Shown piece after piece: positions 16,779 through 25,485 of a DNA stretch of 64,000 nucleotides (position 1 is the first letter of the stretch; each line of letters begins with the position of its first letter). The position numbers were made by a program, and so were the translations under genes. This DNA is from Burkholderia diffusa (lineage in GTDB: Bacteria; Pseudomonadota; Gammaproteobacteria; Burkholderiales; Burkholderiaceae). The notes beneath the pieces are model-generated. The model was not told the origin of the DNA. It saw nothing but the letters and a program-made list of their open reading frames with translations, and ran no database searches. The DNA is taken from the NCBI RefSeq assembly GCF_902499115.1, contig NZ_CABVPN010000002.1:1-64000 (forward strand). Direction: 5' to 3'.

Positions 16779-17954
16779 ATGTCGTCAGGCTCCTCCCCGT
16801 CGCGCCGCACATTCCGCCAATGGCTGCACAGCTTCATTCCCCATCCGATGACGCTCGGCTGGCGCGAGCGCATGCGCTCGTGCACGGGCGCGCTCGTCGG
16901 CATCGCGACGGTCGGCGTCACGATGCGGCTGCTGCCCGGCGTGCCGGGCCTCGTGCCGCTGCTCGTCGCGCCGATGGGGGCGTCGGCGGTGCTGCTGTTC
17001 GCGGTGCCCGCGAGTCCGCTCGCGCAGCCGTGGTCGATCATCGGCGGCAATCTGGTGGCGGCGACCGTCGGCGTCGCGTGCGCGCAGTCGATCGCCGATC
17101 CGATCACTGCCGCCGCGGTTGCGGTCGCCCTCGCGATCGGCGGCATGTTCGTCCTGCGCTGCGTGCACCCGCCGTCGGGCGCGGTCGCGCTGACGGCCGT
17201 GCTCGGCGGCCCCGCGATCCACTCGCTCGGCTTCGGCTTCGTGGTCGAGCCGATCGCGCTGCAATCGGCGATCCTGCTGTCGGCCGCGCTCGTGTACCAC
17301 GCGCTGACAGGCCACCGCTATCCGCACGGCGGCGTGCGTCCCGACGCGAAGCCGCAAGACGCCAACGCCGCGCCGGCACGCGGCGGCTTCACGCGCGCCG
17401 ATCTCGACGCCGTGCTGAAGCGCCGCGGCGAATGGCTCGACGTCGATCCGGACGACCTCGAGATGCTGCTGCGCGAAACCGAGATGCAAGCGTATGCGCG
17501 CACGTTCAGCCAGCTCACGTGCGCCGACCTGATGACGAAGAACGCGATCGAAGTCGCCCCGTCGACGTCGGTGACGGCGGCGCTGACGCTGCTCGACCGC
17601 CATCGCGTGAAGGCACTGCCCGTCGTGGACGGCGACGATCGCCTGATCGGCATCGTCACGCGCGCCGACCTCACGCGCCAGCTGCGCCGCCCCGCTCCGC
17701 TGTGGCAGCAGCTGGCCGCGCGGCTGCCGCAGTCGTTCGGCGGCCAGCCGCCCAGCGTCGCGACAGTGATGACCCGCGACGTCGCGTCCGTGCCGCAGAC
17801 CATGCCGATCACCGCGCTGGTGCCGCTGTTTACACATTCGGGCCACCACCACATCCCGGTCGTCGACGCATCGCGACGGCTCGTCGGCATCATTACGCAG
17901 ACGGATCTCGTCACGGGCCTGTACCAGCAGACGCGGATGCTCGAGGCCGCGTAA
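16779..17954 (+). CDS. HPP-family membrane protein with C-terminal CBS pair
   Basis: The 391-aa protein begins with an HPP transmembrane domain (about residues 30-180), recognisable by LVAPMGASAVLLFAVPASPLAQPWSIIGGN and the name-giving CVHPPSGAVALTAVLGG. After a charged linker come two CBS motifs (about 248-305, TCADLMTKNAIEVAPSTSV; and about 328-385, VATVMTRDVASVPQTMPI). HPP domains have been linked to nitrite/anion movement in some organisms, and CBS pairs usually sense adenosyl nucleotides. The substrate here is unknown. It lies upstream of marR and a ClC channel and shares their operator element. Confidence 0.87.
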   Translation: MSSGSSPSRRTFRQWLHSFIPHPMTLGWRERMRSCTGALVGIATVGVTMRLLPGVPGLVPLLVAPMGASAVLLFAVPASPLAQPWSIIGGNLVAATVGVACAQSIADPITAAAVAVALAIGGMFVLRCVHPPSGAVALTAVLGGPAIHSLGFGFVVEPIALQSAILLSAALVYHALTGHRYPHGGVRPDAKPQDANAAPARGGFTRADLDAVLKRRGEWLDVDPDDLEMLLRETEMQAYARTFSQLTCADLMTKNAIEVAPSTSVTAALTLLDRHRVKALPVVDGDDRLIGIVTRADLTRQLRRPAPLWQQLAARLPQSFGGQPPSVATVMTRDVASVPQTMPITALVPLFTHSGHHHIPVVDASRRLVGIITQTDLVTGLYQQTRMLEAA

Positions 17955-18002
17955 CGCCGACGAACAACGAAATGTGCTCCATTCCGCTGAAAATCGTCCA
18001 TT

Positions 18003-18021
18003 TATATCATATTGTGATATA
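18003..18021 (+). promoter_or_regulatory. MarR-type operator upstream of the marR/clc genes
   Basis: TATATCA-TATTG-TGATATA is a perfect 7-bp inverted repeat with a 5-bp spacer, overlapping a -10-like TATATT (18018-18023), 37 bp before the marR start. It matches the operator of the HPP-CBS gene in arm sequence and spacing, pointing to autoregulation plus control of the neighbour. Confidence 0.7.
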
Positions 18022-18057
18022 TTTCACGTTGCCGAAACTCCTGCCCGACCGACCGCA

Positions 18058-18471
18058 ATGACCGATACCCGACGCTCGCTGACCAAAGCCGATTTCCAGC
18101 AACTGTCCGAGTTCCGCTACCAGATGCGCCGCTTCGAGCGCTTCTCCGAACGCGCCGCGCAAAGCGAAGGCGTGACGCCGCTGCAGTATCTGCTGCTGCT
18201 GCACATCAAGGGCTACCCGCATCGCGAATGGGCCACCATCGGCGAACTCGCCGAACGCCTGCAGGCGCAGCATCACGGCGTCGTCGCGCTGGTGACGCGC
18301 TGCGAGGCGCTCGGGCTCGTGAAGCGCAAGACGAGCGAAGCGGACCGCCGGCAGGTCGAGGTCCACCTCGAGGAAGCCGGCGAAACGCTGCTCGCCCGCC
18401 TCGCGGCCATGCACCGCACGGAACTGAAATCGCTCAAGGGCACGTTCCAGGTTCCGCAGATCGATTATTGA
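18058..18471 (+). CDS. MarR-family transcriptional regulator
   Basis: A 137-aa winged-helix regulator. The recognition region reads TIGELAERLQAQHHGVVALVTRCEALGLVKRK, followed by the wing SEADRRQVEVHLEEAGETLLARL. The ATG at 18058 is chosen because an upstream in-frame ATG would lie within the operator region. It sits 30 bp before the ClC-CBS gene, probably as one transcript. Matching inverted repeats before this gene and before the HPP-CBS gene make it the likely repressor of both. Confidence 0.9.
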   Translation: MTDTRRSLTKADFQQLSEFRYQMRRFERFSERAAQSEGVTPLQYLLLLHIKGYPHREWATIGELAERLQAQHHGVVALVTRCEALGLVKRKTSEADRRQVEVHLEEAGETLLARLAAMHRTELKSLKGTFQVPQIDY

Positions 18472-18501
18472 CCCAGGCTTGACCAACCTCTCCCTGCTCC
18501 G

Positions 18502-20289
18502 ATGAACGCACCACACAAACGCGATTTCTCGACCAACGAACGCCTGCCCAGAATAGCATTGCTGGCTGCCGGGATCGGCGTGCTCAGCACGCTGGCGGCG
18601 TTCGTGCTGTTGAGCCTGATCCACCTGTTCACGAACCTGTTCTTCTTCCAGCAGTTCTCGTTCGCCGACCGCTCGCCCGCCCACAACACGCTCGGCGCGT
18701 GGGTGATCGTCGTGCCGGTGATCGGCGGGCTGATCGTCGGGCTGATGGCGCGTTTCGGCTCGGAGAAGATCCGCGGCCACGGCATTCCCGAAGCGATCGA
18801 GGCGATCCTGTTCGGCAAGAGCCGCATGTCGCCGAAGGTTGCGATCCTCAAGCCGCTGTCGTCCGGCGTCGTGATCGGAAGCGGCGGCCCGTTCGGTGCC
18901 GAGGGCCCGATCATCATGACGGGCGGCGCGCTCGGCTCGCTGATCGCGCAATGCGTGCACGTGACCGCGGCCGAACGCAAGACGCTGCTCGTCGCGGGCG
19001 CGGCCGCCGGCATGACCGCCGTGTTCGGCACGCCGGTCGCCGCCGTGCTGCTCGCGGTCGAACTGCTGCTGTTCGAATGGCGTCCGCGCAGTTTCCTGCC
19101 GGTCGCGCTCGCGTGCGCGGTGGCCGGTTTCGCCCGCGCCGTGTTCTTCGGTGTCGGTCCGCTGTTTCCGGTGGCCACCGCATCGCCGACGCCCGTCGCG
19201 CTGCTGTCGTGCATCGTCGCGGGCCTGCTGTCGGGCATGCTCGCGTGCGGCCTGTCGGCCGCGCTGTACCGCGTCGAGGACGCCTTCGCAAAGCTGCCTG
19301 TGCACTGGATGTGGTGGCCGGCGCTCGGCGCGATCGTGATCGGCATCGGCGGCTGGCTCGAGCCGCGCGCACTCGGTGTCGGCTACGACGTGATCGGCGA
19401 CCTGCTGCACCAGCACATCGCGCTGAAAATCGCGCTCGCGCTGCTGATCGTGAAGGCCGTGATGTGGGTGATCGCGCTCGGATCCGGCACGTCGGGAGGC
19501 GTGCTGGCCCCGCTGCTGATGCTCGGCGCCGGCCTCGGCACCGTGCTGTCGCCGGTGCTGCCCGGCGGCGATCCGGCGCTATGGCCGCTCGTCTGCATGG
19601 CCGCGACGCTCGGCGCGACGCTCGGCGCGCCGCTGACCGCGATCGTGTTCGCGTTCGGCCTCACGCACGACGCGAACGCACTGCTGCCGCTGCTCGCCGC
19701 GACGCTCGTCGCGCACGGCTTCGCGACCGTCGTGATGAAGCGTTCGATCATGACGGAAAAGATCGCGCGCCGCGGGTATCACATCTACCGCGAATACGGC
19801 GTCGATCCGCTCGAACGCCATGACGTGGCCGAAGTGATGACCTCGGCCGACGCGCTCGTCGCGATCAACGGGGCCATGACGCTCGACGCGGTCGAGTCGC
19901 AGTACTTCGGCGTAAAGCAGACACACCGTGCATACCCGGTCGTGCAGAACGGCCGCCTGCTCGGCATCGTGGATCGCGCGACGCTCGACGCGCAGCGCGC
20001 GCAGGCCGGTCCCGGCGCGGTGCTCGCGAACGCGTTCGCCGAACATGTGCCAGCCGTCGCGCAGGCGCACGAAACGTGCCGCGTGGTCGCATCGCGGCTC
20101 GCGATGCTCGGCCTTGAACGCCTGCCGGTCGTCGACGATCCGCAATCGCTGCGCATCATCGGCATCGTGTCGCGCAGCGACTTGATCAAGCCCGCGCTCC
20201 AGCACTTCGACGACGAACAGAAGCGCGAACGCTTCCGTCCGGTCGTACCCGTCAACCTGCGCGACGCAGGTATGCGCAAGGCGGGCTGA
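18502..20289 (+). CDS. ClC-family chloride channel/antiporter with CBS pair
   Basis: A 595-aa ClC protein. The anion-pathway motifs are GSGGPFGAEGPIIMTGG (gating-type Glu near residue 134), GMTAVFGTPVAAVLLAVELLLFE and GSGTSGGVLAPLLMLGAGLG. The last stands in place of the usual GIFAP, as in ClcB-like proteins. A C-terminal CBS pair (about residues 440-565) is present, unusual for short bacterial ClCs and similar in role to that of the HPP protein nearby. It should move chloride or another anion across the inner membrane, with nucleotide control through CBS. It is probably co-transcribed with marR. Confidence 0.92.
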   Translation: MNAPHKRDFSTNERLPRIALLAAGIGVLSTLAAFVLLSLIHLFTNLFFFQQFSFADRSPAHNTLGAWVIVVPVIGGLIVGLMARFGSEKIRGHGIPEAIEAILFGKSRMSPKVAILKPLSSGVVIGSGGPFGAEGPIIMTGGALGSLIAQCVHVTAAERKTLLVAGAAAGMTAVFGTPVAAVLLAVELLLFEWRPRSFLPVALACAVAGFARAVFFGVGPLFPVATASPTPVALLSCIVAGLLSGMLACGLSAALYRVEDAFAKLPVHWMWWPALGAIVIGIGGWLEPRALGVGYDVIGDLLHQHIALKIALALLIVKAVMWVIALGSGTSGGVLAPLLMLGAGLGTVLSPVLPGGDPALWPLVCMAATLGATLGAPLTAIVFAFGLTHDANALLPLLAATLVAHGFATVVMKRSIMTEKIARRGYHIYREYGVDPLERHDVAEVMTSADALVAINGAMTLDAVESQYFGVKQTHRAYPVVQNGRLLGIVDRATLDAQRAQAGPGAVLANAFAEHVPAVAQAHETCRVVASRLAMLGLERLPVVDDPQSLRIIGIVSRSDLIKPALQHFDDEQKRERFRPVVPVNLRDAGMRKAG

Positions 20290-20714
20290 TACGCACCGCG
20301 CGCGCCGCCGCGTCCGGCGTTTAAACTTCGTTGACAATCGATCGGACGAAAGTTTGTCATCATGGTACTCATGCGACGGGGCCATCATTCAGCCGTTCCA
20401 CATCGTCATCCAATAAAGAAGCGTCGCGGCGCGACATGCAGACACATGCAGCACGCCGCGGCCGTCAATCCGCCACACCTCAGGGCAGCGAGCCGACCTC
20501 ACGACGCATGACGTCGCTGTCGCGTCTCCACACGGACCGCGCACGACGCATGCCGCCGCGCGACAGAACGCATTGCATCCGGAGTGCCGTTTGGCAAGCG
20601 CGTTAACAACTTGTTTCGGAATCGCCGGAACCGCATTTGTCCGATGCAATCTCACAGGCACGCAGTTCTGCTGCGCATCCCACTCAATCAATCACGACTC
20701 GAGGGAGATAAAAC
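20290..20714 (+). other. Intergenic region upstream of the small secreted protein
   Basis: 425 bp without a credible gene. It contains TTGACA at 20331-20336 and a TGACAA/TTGTCA inverted repeat (20332-20359), a possible regulatory site. The last 30 bp hold the AGGGAGA ribosome binding site for the gene at 20715. Confidence 0.45.
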
Positions 20715-21047
20715 GTGAACGTGAAATACTTACCGCTCATCGCATTGACCGTGGCAATTTCTGCTCACGCGGCCGATCCGGCCGTGCAGAACGTGGGACA
20801 AAGCCAGAAGGCCGCCCCGGACGTCTCGGCGTGCATCGCCAAGACCTGGGCCGACAAGTCGCAACAGCAGGTGATCTCGCAGAACGTGCTCGCGAACGGC
20901 CTCGCGACCGATGTCTACGCACCGGGCCAGCAGCCGCCGAACGGCGTGGCCGCGATGGTTCGCCCGTCGTCGAAGCCGGACGCGAAGACGTGGGTCGGCG
21001 TGCGCGGCGACGCGGCTGCCGCCGGCGACATCAGCGCCTGCCTGTAA
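20715..21047 (+). CDS. Small secreted protein, function unknown
   Basis: A 110-aa product with a cleavable signal peptide (MNVKYLPLIALTVAISAHA, cleavage before ADPAVQ). Two cysteines in the mature part (DVSACIAKTW near residue 38 and ISACL at the C-terminus) could form a disulphide. The GTG start is supported by AGGGAGA 6 nt upstream. A clear terminator follows at 21087-21110, so it is monocistronic. I recognise no family. Periplasmic location is inferred from the signal. Confidence 0.75.
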   Translation: MNVKYLPLIALTVAISAHAADPAVQNVGQSQKAAPDVSACIAKTWADKSQQQVISQNVLANGLATDVYAPGQQPPNGVAAMVRPSSKPDAKTWVGVRGDAAAAGDISACL

Positions 21048-21086
21048 GCCCCGCGCCGGACGGCGTTGCGCCGTCCGCATGCGACA

Positions 21087-21110
21087 AGCCCCGCCTAGGC
21101 GGGGCTTTTT
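21087..21110 (+). terminator. Intrinsic terminator after the small secreted protein gene
   Basis: AGCCCCGCC and GGCGGGGCT form a 9-bp GC-rich stem around TA, followed directly by TTTT. It lies 40 nt after the stop codon and could also serve the convergent ppnP gene. Confidence 0.85.
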
Positions 21111-21159
21111 CGTTTGGGCGCACGGGCCGCACGCACGCGTCGCGACCGTGCTTGCGCGC

Positions 21160-21480
21160 TTACAGGTAGCTGCAGACGTAGTCGAGCGTCTCGAGCACTT
21201 CGATGTCGAAGCGGCTCTTGCCCGGCACAGAGAACGATTCGCCGGAGCCGTAGGTCTGCCAGTCGCTGCTGCCGTCGAGCTTCACGCGGCACTTGCCGGC
21301 CTGCACTTCCATCAATTCGGGCGCGTCCGTGCCGAAGTTGAGCGCGCACGGCAGGATCACGCCGAGCGTCTTGCGCGTGCCGTCCGGGAAGAGCACGGTA
21401 TGCGACACGCACTTGCCGTCGAAATAGACGTTCGCGCGCTTGACGACCGATACGTTGTCGAATTGGGTTGCACTGGTCAT
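21160..21480 (-). CDS. ppnP: Pyrimidine/purine nucleoside phosphorylase PpnP
   Basis: A 106-aa cupin-fold protein of the PpnP (YaiE, formerly DUF1255) family, which splits nucleosides with phosphate into base and ribose-1-phosphate. Characteristic stretches are NVYFDGKCVSHTV, GVILPCALNFGTDAPELMEV and GESFSVPGKSRFDIEV, and the length matches the family's 90-110 aa. It is transcribed alone, opposite to the small secreted protein and next to an unrelated LysR gene. Confidence 0.93.
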   Translation of the reverse strand: MTSATQFDNVSVVKRANVYFDGKCVSHTVLFPDGTRKTLGVILPCALNFGTDAPELMEVQAGKCRVKLDGSSDWQTYGSGESFSVPGKSRFDIEVLETLDYVCSYL

Positions 21481-21658
21481 GTGATGCCTCTGATTGCTGG
21501 ATGCCGGATGGCGTGTTGTCGGAAGCCGGCCGGGGCGGCAGGCCGGCCGCTATGATACCGGCTCGCGGCGGGCGTGCCGCAAGCGGGGCCGATCGCAGGC
21601 GTGCGACCGATAATCAGGATCACTATTCGATGCATTGTGTGGCCCGCATGGAGCATGC

Positions 21659-22561
21659 TCAACGGAGCCCCTTGCGTCGCGCGGAATCGCGCAGGCAGTC
21701 GAGCAGCATTGCCGCAGCCGGCGTGAGCGGACTGTCGCGGCGCGTGACGACCTGCACGGACACGCCGGGCAGCCGCTCGCGGATCGGCAGCACCACGAGC
21801 TGGTCGCGCGCCCACTCCCCTTGCAGCAGCTGTTCGGGCATCGACGCGATCAGGTCGCAGCCCGTCATCAGGCTGTGCGCGAGGCCGAAGCTCGGGCATT
21901 CGACGACCCGCTGCGGCACCGGCAGCCCGTATGCGATGAACGTGTTGAACAGCACCTGGGTCGAGCTTTCCGGCGACGGATTCATCAGCCAGTCGGCCTC
22001 GACGAGATCGGCGAGCGACGTGGCCGACGCGAGTGGATGCCCCTTGCGCGCGACGATCAATGATCGGCTCGCATAGAGTTCCGCGTGATCGAACTCGGCC
22101 GCCAGCAGTTCGGGCACGACGACGGCCACCGCGAAATCGAGGGAGCCGTCGTGCAGCCGCGGCAGCGCGACGCCCGGAAACCCTTCGATCAGATTGACGC
22201 GCGCGACCGGAAAGCGCCGCCGGAACGCGCGAAACGCATCGGGCAGGATCGTCACCGCGGCGGCCGGCGTGATCGCCGCCGCGACCGAGCCCGTCATCGC
22301 GCCCTGCGCCTGCTCGATGTCGTCGCGCGCACGCTGCATCTCGGCGACGATCAGCCGCGCGCGCACCTGCAACTGCTGGCCGAACGCCGTGAGCTGCACG
22401 CCGCGCGCGGTGCGCACGACGAGCGACACGCCGAGCGCGATCTCCAGTTCCTTGACCGCCTTCGTCAACGCCGCCGGCGACACGTTCAGACGCCGCGCGG
22501 CCGCGCGGATGCTCCCTTCGTCCGCGACGGTGACGAACGCTTTCAACTGATGGTATTTCAT
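21659..22561 (-). CDS. LysR-family transcriptional regulator
   Basis: A 300-aa LysR protein. The start MKYHQLKAFVTVADEGSIRAAARRLNVSPAALTKAVKELE matches the family's usual opening; upstream codons in frame lack homology. The effector domain runs from about residue 92. It is divergent from the M20 amidohydrolase/MFS operon, with 181 bp between them containing a near-symmetric element (22642-22677). Regulation of that operon is the natural inference. Confidence 0.9.
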   Translation of the reverse strand: MKYHQLKAFVTVADEGSIRAAARRLNVSPAALTKAVKELEIALGVSLVVRTARGVQLTAFGQQLQVRARLIVAEMQRARDDIEQAQGAMTGSVAAAITPAAAVTILPDAFRAFRRRFPVARVNLIEGFPGVALPRLHDGSLDFAVAVVVPELLAAEFDHAELYASRSLIVARKGHPLASATSLADLVEADWLMNPSPESSTQVLFNTFIAYGLPVPQRVVECPSFGLAHSLMTGCDLIASMPEQLLQGEWARDQLVVLPIRERLPGVSVQVVTRRDSPLTPAAAMLLDCLRDSARRKGLR

Positions 22562-22641
22562 GGCGGCATGCGTGATTCGTGGAAACCCCCGTGCAGCGCG
22601 GCGCATGCAGGCTCAGGGTATTCCCGAGCGGCAACCGGTGG

Positions 22642-22677
22642 TGTGCACCAAAGCAATTTAGCAGCTTCTGGTGCGCA
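22642..22677. promoter_or_regulatory. Candidate LysR binding site in the divergent promoter
   Basis: The arms TGTGCACCA (22642-22650) and TGGTGCGCA (22669-22677) are complementary at eight of nine positions around an AT-rich 18-bp spacer. The site lies between the LysR start (22561) and the M20 hydrolase start (22743). Confidence 0.4.
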
Positions 22678-22742
22678 AAAGAAATTTATATCCTTTACCG
22701 TCATATGCGCGTCAAACGTCCACCGGCCCCACAGGAGACACC

Positions 22743-23927
22743 ATGCTGCAAGCCGCGAACCCCGTCATCCCCGGCATCGCCGCGATCGCCCCAGACCTCA
22801 TCGAAGTGCGCCGCCGCATCCATGCGCACCCGGAACTCGCGTTCGAGGAAACGCTGACGAGCGATCTCGTCGCGGAACTGCTCACCGGCTGGGGCTACGA
22901 AGTGCATCGCGGCATAGGCAAGACGGGCGTCGTCGGCGTGCTGCGCGAAGGACAAGGCACGCGCACCGTCGGCCTGCGCGCCGACATGGACGCGCTGCCG
23001 CTCGCCGAGGCCACCGGCCTGCCCTACGCGAGCCGCCATGCGAACAAGATGCATGCATGCGGCCACGACGGCCACACCGCGATGCTGCTGTGCGCGGCGC
23101 GTCACCTGGCCGCGACGCGCCAGTTCTCCGGCACGCTGAACCTGATCTTCCAGCCAGCCGAGGAAAACTTCGGTGGCGCGAAATCGATGATGGACGACGG
23201 CCTGTTCGACCGCTTCCCGTGCGATGCGATCTTCGCGATCCACAACATGCCGGGCCGCGCCGCCGGCGACATGGCATTCCGCACCGGCGCCGCGATGGCG
23301 TCGGCCGACCGCGTGACGATCACGCTGCGCGGCGTCGGCGGTCACGGGGCGATGCCGCACTTCGCACGCGATCCGATGTCGGCCGCGGGCAGCATCATGG
23401 TCGCGCTGCAGACGATCGTCGCGCGCGAGGTCGATGCGCAGCATGCGGCCGTGATCACGGTCGGCAGCGTGCAGGCCGGCGAGACCTTCAACATCATTCC
23501 CGAAACCGTCGTGATGAAGCTGTCGGTGCGCGCGCTGAACGCCGACGTGCGCGCGCTGCTCGCCCGCCGAATCGAAGCGCTCGCGAAGGGCCAGGCGGAA
23601 AGCTTCGGCCTCACCGCGGAAGTGGATTACGACTACGGCTACCCGGTGCTCGTCAACCATCCCGAACCCACCGCGTTTGCAGCCGACATCGCACGCCGGA
23701 TGCTCGGCGCCGAGCGCGTCGAGACCGAGGCCGCGCCGCTGATGGGCAGCGAGGACTTCGCGTTCATGCTCGAGGCGCGCCCCGGCTGCTATGCGTTCAT
23801 CGGCAACGGGATCGGCAGCAAGGGCGGCTGCATGGTGCACAACCCCGGCTACGACTTCAACGACGACATCCTCGCGATCGGCGCGAGCTACTGGGTCCGC
23901 GTCGCCGAAGCCTGGCTCGCGGCCTGA
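22743..23927 (+). CDS. M20-family amidohydrolase (hippurate hydrolase / N-acyl-amino-acid deacylase type)
   Basis: A cytoplasmic metal-dependent amidohydrolase of 394 aa. Motifs in order are RRRIHAHPELAFEE, GLRADMDALPL (near residue 80), the metal-site stretch KMHACGHDGHTAMLL, FQPAEENFGGAKSM, and GVGGHGAMPHFARDP in the dimerisation domain. Near the C-terminus comes GSEDFAFMLEARPGCYAFIGNG. The set fits HipO-like enzymes that cleave N-acylated amino acids such as hippurate. AGGAG lies before the ATG. An MFS carrier gene begins 43 bp downstream, likely to import the substrate. The exact substrate is not known. Confidence 0.92.
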   Translation: MLQAANPVIPGIAAIAPDLIEVRRRIHAHPELAFEETLTSDLVAELLTGWGYEVHRGIGKTGVVGVLREGQGTRTVGLRADMDALPLAEATGLPYASRHANKMHACGHDGHTAMLLCAARHLAATRQFSGTLNLIFQPAEENFGGAKSMMDDGLFDRFPCDAIFAIHNMPGRAAGDMAFRTGAAMASADRVTITLRGVGGHGAMPHFARDPMSAAGSIMVALQTIVAREVDAQHAAVITVGSVQAGETFNIIPETVVMKLSVRALNADVRALLARRIEALAKGQAESFGLTAEVDYDYGYPVLVNHPEPTAFAADIARRMLGAERVETEAAPLMGSEDFAFMLEARPGCYAFIGNGIGSKGGCMVHNPGYDFNDDILAIGASYWVRVAEAWLAA

Positions 23928-23970
23928 CGGCCCTTCATCACGCAGTTCCGCGCTTTAGCAGGGGAACCCC

Positions 23971-25290
23971 ATGGAAACGTCCGCCCTTCCGTTCGCCGGC
24001 TCGCCGGCCGATGCCCGCGCCGCCGCGAAGAAACGCCGCCTGATCGCGGCCGCCGCGGTCGGCAACGCGCTCGAGTTCTACGACTTCACGGTCTACAGCT
24101 TCTTCGCAATCCTGATCGGCAAGCTGTTCTTTCCGGTCCACTCGTCGTTCGGGCAGCTGATGCTCGCGGTCGCGAGCTTCGGCGTCGGCTTCGTCACGCG
24201 TCCGCTCGGCGGCCTCGTGATCGGCATGTATGCCGACCGCGCCGGCCGCAAGAAGGCGATGATCCTGACGCTCTTGCTGATGGCGCTCGGCACCGCGACG
24301 ATCGCGGTCGCGCCGACCTTCGCGCAGATCGGCATCGCCGCGCCGCTGCTGCTCGTGCTCGCACGCCTGCTGCAGGGGTTCGCATCGGGCGGCGAAGTCG
24401 GCGCGTCGACGACGCTGCTGCTCGAACAGGCACCGCAGCACCGCCGCGGCTTCTACGCGTCGTTCCAGTTCTCGAGCCAGGGGCTCGCCGCGCTCGCCGG
24501 CGCGCTGACCGGCGTCGCGCTCACGTCGACGCTCAATGCCGCGCAGCTCGAAAGCTGGGGCTGGCGCGTGCCGTTCATCATCGGCACGCTGTTCGTACCG
24601 CTCGGCTACTGGCTGCGCAAGACCGTCGAGGAAGTGCCGGCTGCCGCGCACGCCGCCACGCACGACGAGCCGGTCGCGTCGCTGCCGCTCGCCGACGTGC
24701 TGCGCCACCACGGCAAGGCCGTGTTCGCGGGCCTCGGCGTGACGATCGGCGGCACGTCGATCCACTACATCATCGTGTTCTACATGGCGATCTACGGCGT
24801 GCAGGTGCTGCATCTTCCGACCTGGCTGTCGATGACGGCAGGCTGCGTCGCCGGCGCCATCCTGATGCTGGTGACGCCGATCGGCGGCCACCTGTCCGAC
24901 GTCTACGGGCGCAACCGAATCGTCTGGTGGACGCGCATCGTGCTGATGGCCGCGATCTACCCCGCGTTCATCGCGCTGAACCGGTGGCCAGGCGCCGCGT
25001 CGCTGCTGTCGATCATCGCCGCGCTGTCTGTCGTGCACGCGATCAACATCGGCGCGACCGGTGCGATGCTCGGCGAGCTGTTCCCGCGTGCGGTTCGGGC
25101 GACCGGCGGTGCGCTCGTCTACAGCGTCGGCGTCGCGATCTTCGGCGGCTTCGCGCAGTTCTTCGTGACCTGGCTGATCGCGGCGACCGGCAACCCGAAT
25201 GCGCCTGCGTGGTATGCGATCGGCTGTGGTGCGATGACGCTGCTCGCCATTCGCTGCATGGACGAGAAGGCCGGGAAGGCGCTCGATTAA
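23971..25290 (+). CDS. MFS transporter, metabolite:H+ symporter family
   Basis: A 439-aa MFS carrier of the MHS group (ProP/KgtP/ShiA-like). Diagnostic stretches are AAAVGNALEFYDFTVYSFFA in helix 1, GFVTRPLGGLVIGMYADRAGRKKAMILTLLLM in loop 2-3, and RLLQGFASGGEVGASTTLLLEQAP in helix 4. Such carriers bring in organic acids, betaines or amino-acid derivatives with protons. It is second in the operon with the M20 amidohydrolase, so an N-acyl amino acid or aromatic acid is a reasonable guess. Confidence 0.92.
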   Translation: METSALPFAGSPADARAAAKKRRLIAAAAVGNALEFYDFTVYSFFAILIGKLFFPVHSSFGQLMLAVASFGVGFVTRPLGGLVIGMYADRAGRKKAMILTLLLMALGTATIAVAPTFAQIGIAAPLLLVLARLLQGFASGGEVGASTTLLLEQAPQHRRGFYASFQFSSQGLAALAGALTGVALTSTLNAAQLESWGWRVPFIIGTLFVPLGYWLRKTVEEVPAAAHAATHDEPVASLPLADVLRHHGKAVFAGLGVTIGGTSIHYIIVFYMAIYGVQVLHLPTWLSMTAGCVAGAILMLVTPIGGHLSDVYGRNRIVWWTRIVLMAAIYPAFIALNRWPGAASLLSIIAALSVVHAINIGATGAMLGELFPRAVRATGGALVYSVGVAIFGGFAQFFVTWLIAATGNPNAPAWYAIGCGAMTLLAIRCMDEKAGKALD

Positions 25291-25340
25291 CTGACGGGCG
25301 ATGCGCGGCACGTGCGCGGCCGCAACGTCGTCGATCCACC

Positions 25341-25372
25341 GACCCCGCCGGTTTCGACGGGGTCTTTCCTTT
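25341..25372 (+). terminator. Intrinsic terminator after the M20/MFS operon
   Basis: GACCCCG and CGGGGTC pair, extended by an inner CG/CG after one mismatch, around a short T-rich loop. TTTCCTTTT follows. It lies about 50 nt after the MFS stop. Confidence 0.75.
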
Positions 25373-25438
25373 TGTGTGATCGACACTGCTCACATGAACC
25401 GGCAGCGTCAGAGGACCGTCCGTCGCCGTAAACGCAAC

Positions 25439-25467
25439 AAGGCACGGGCCACCGTCACCCGTGCCTT
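25439..25467 (-). terminator. Hairpin after the porin gene
   Basis: AAGGCACGGG and CCCGTGCCTT form a perfect 10-bp stem around a 9-nt loop, 19 nt beyond the porin stop on the minus strand. T-richness after it is modest, so terminator is probable but not certain. Confidence 0.6.
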
Positions 25468-25485
25468 GCGTGCGCTACGCCTCGA

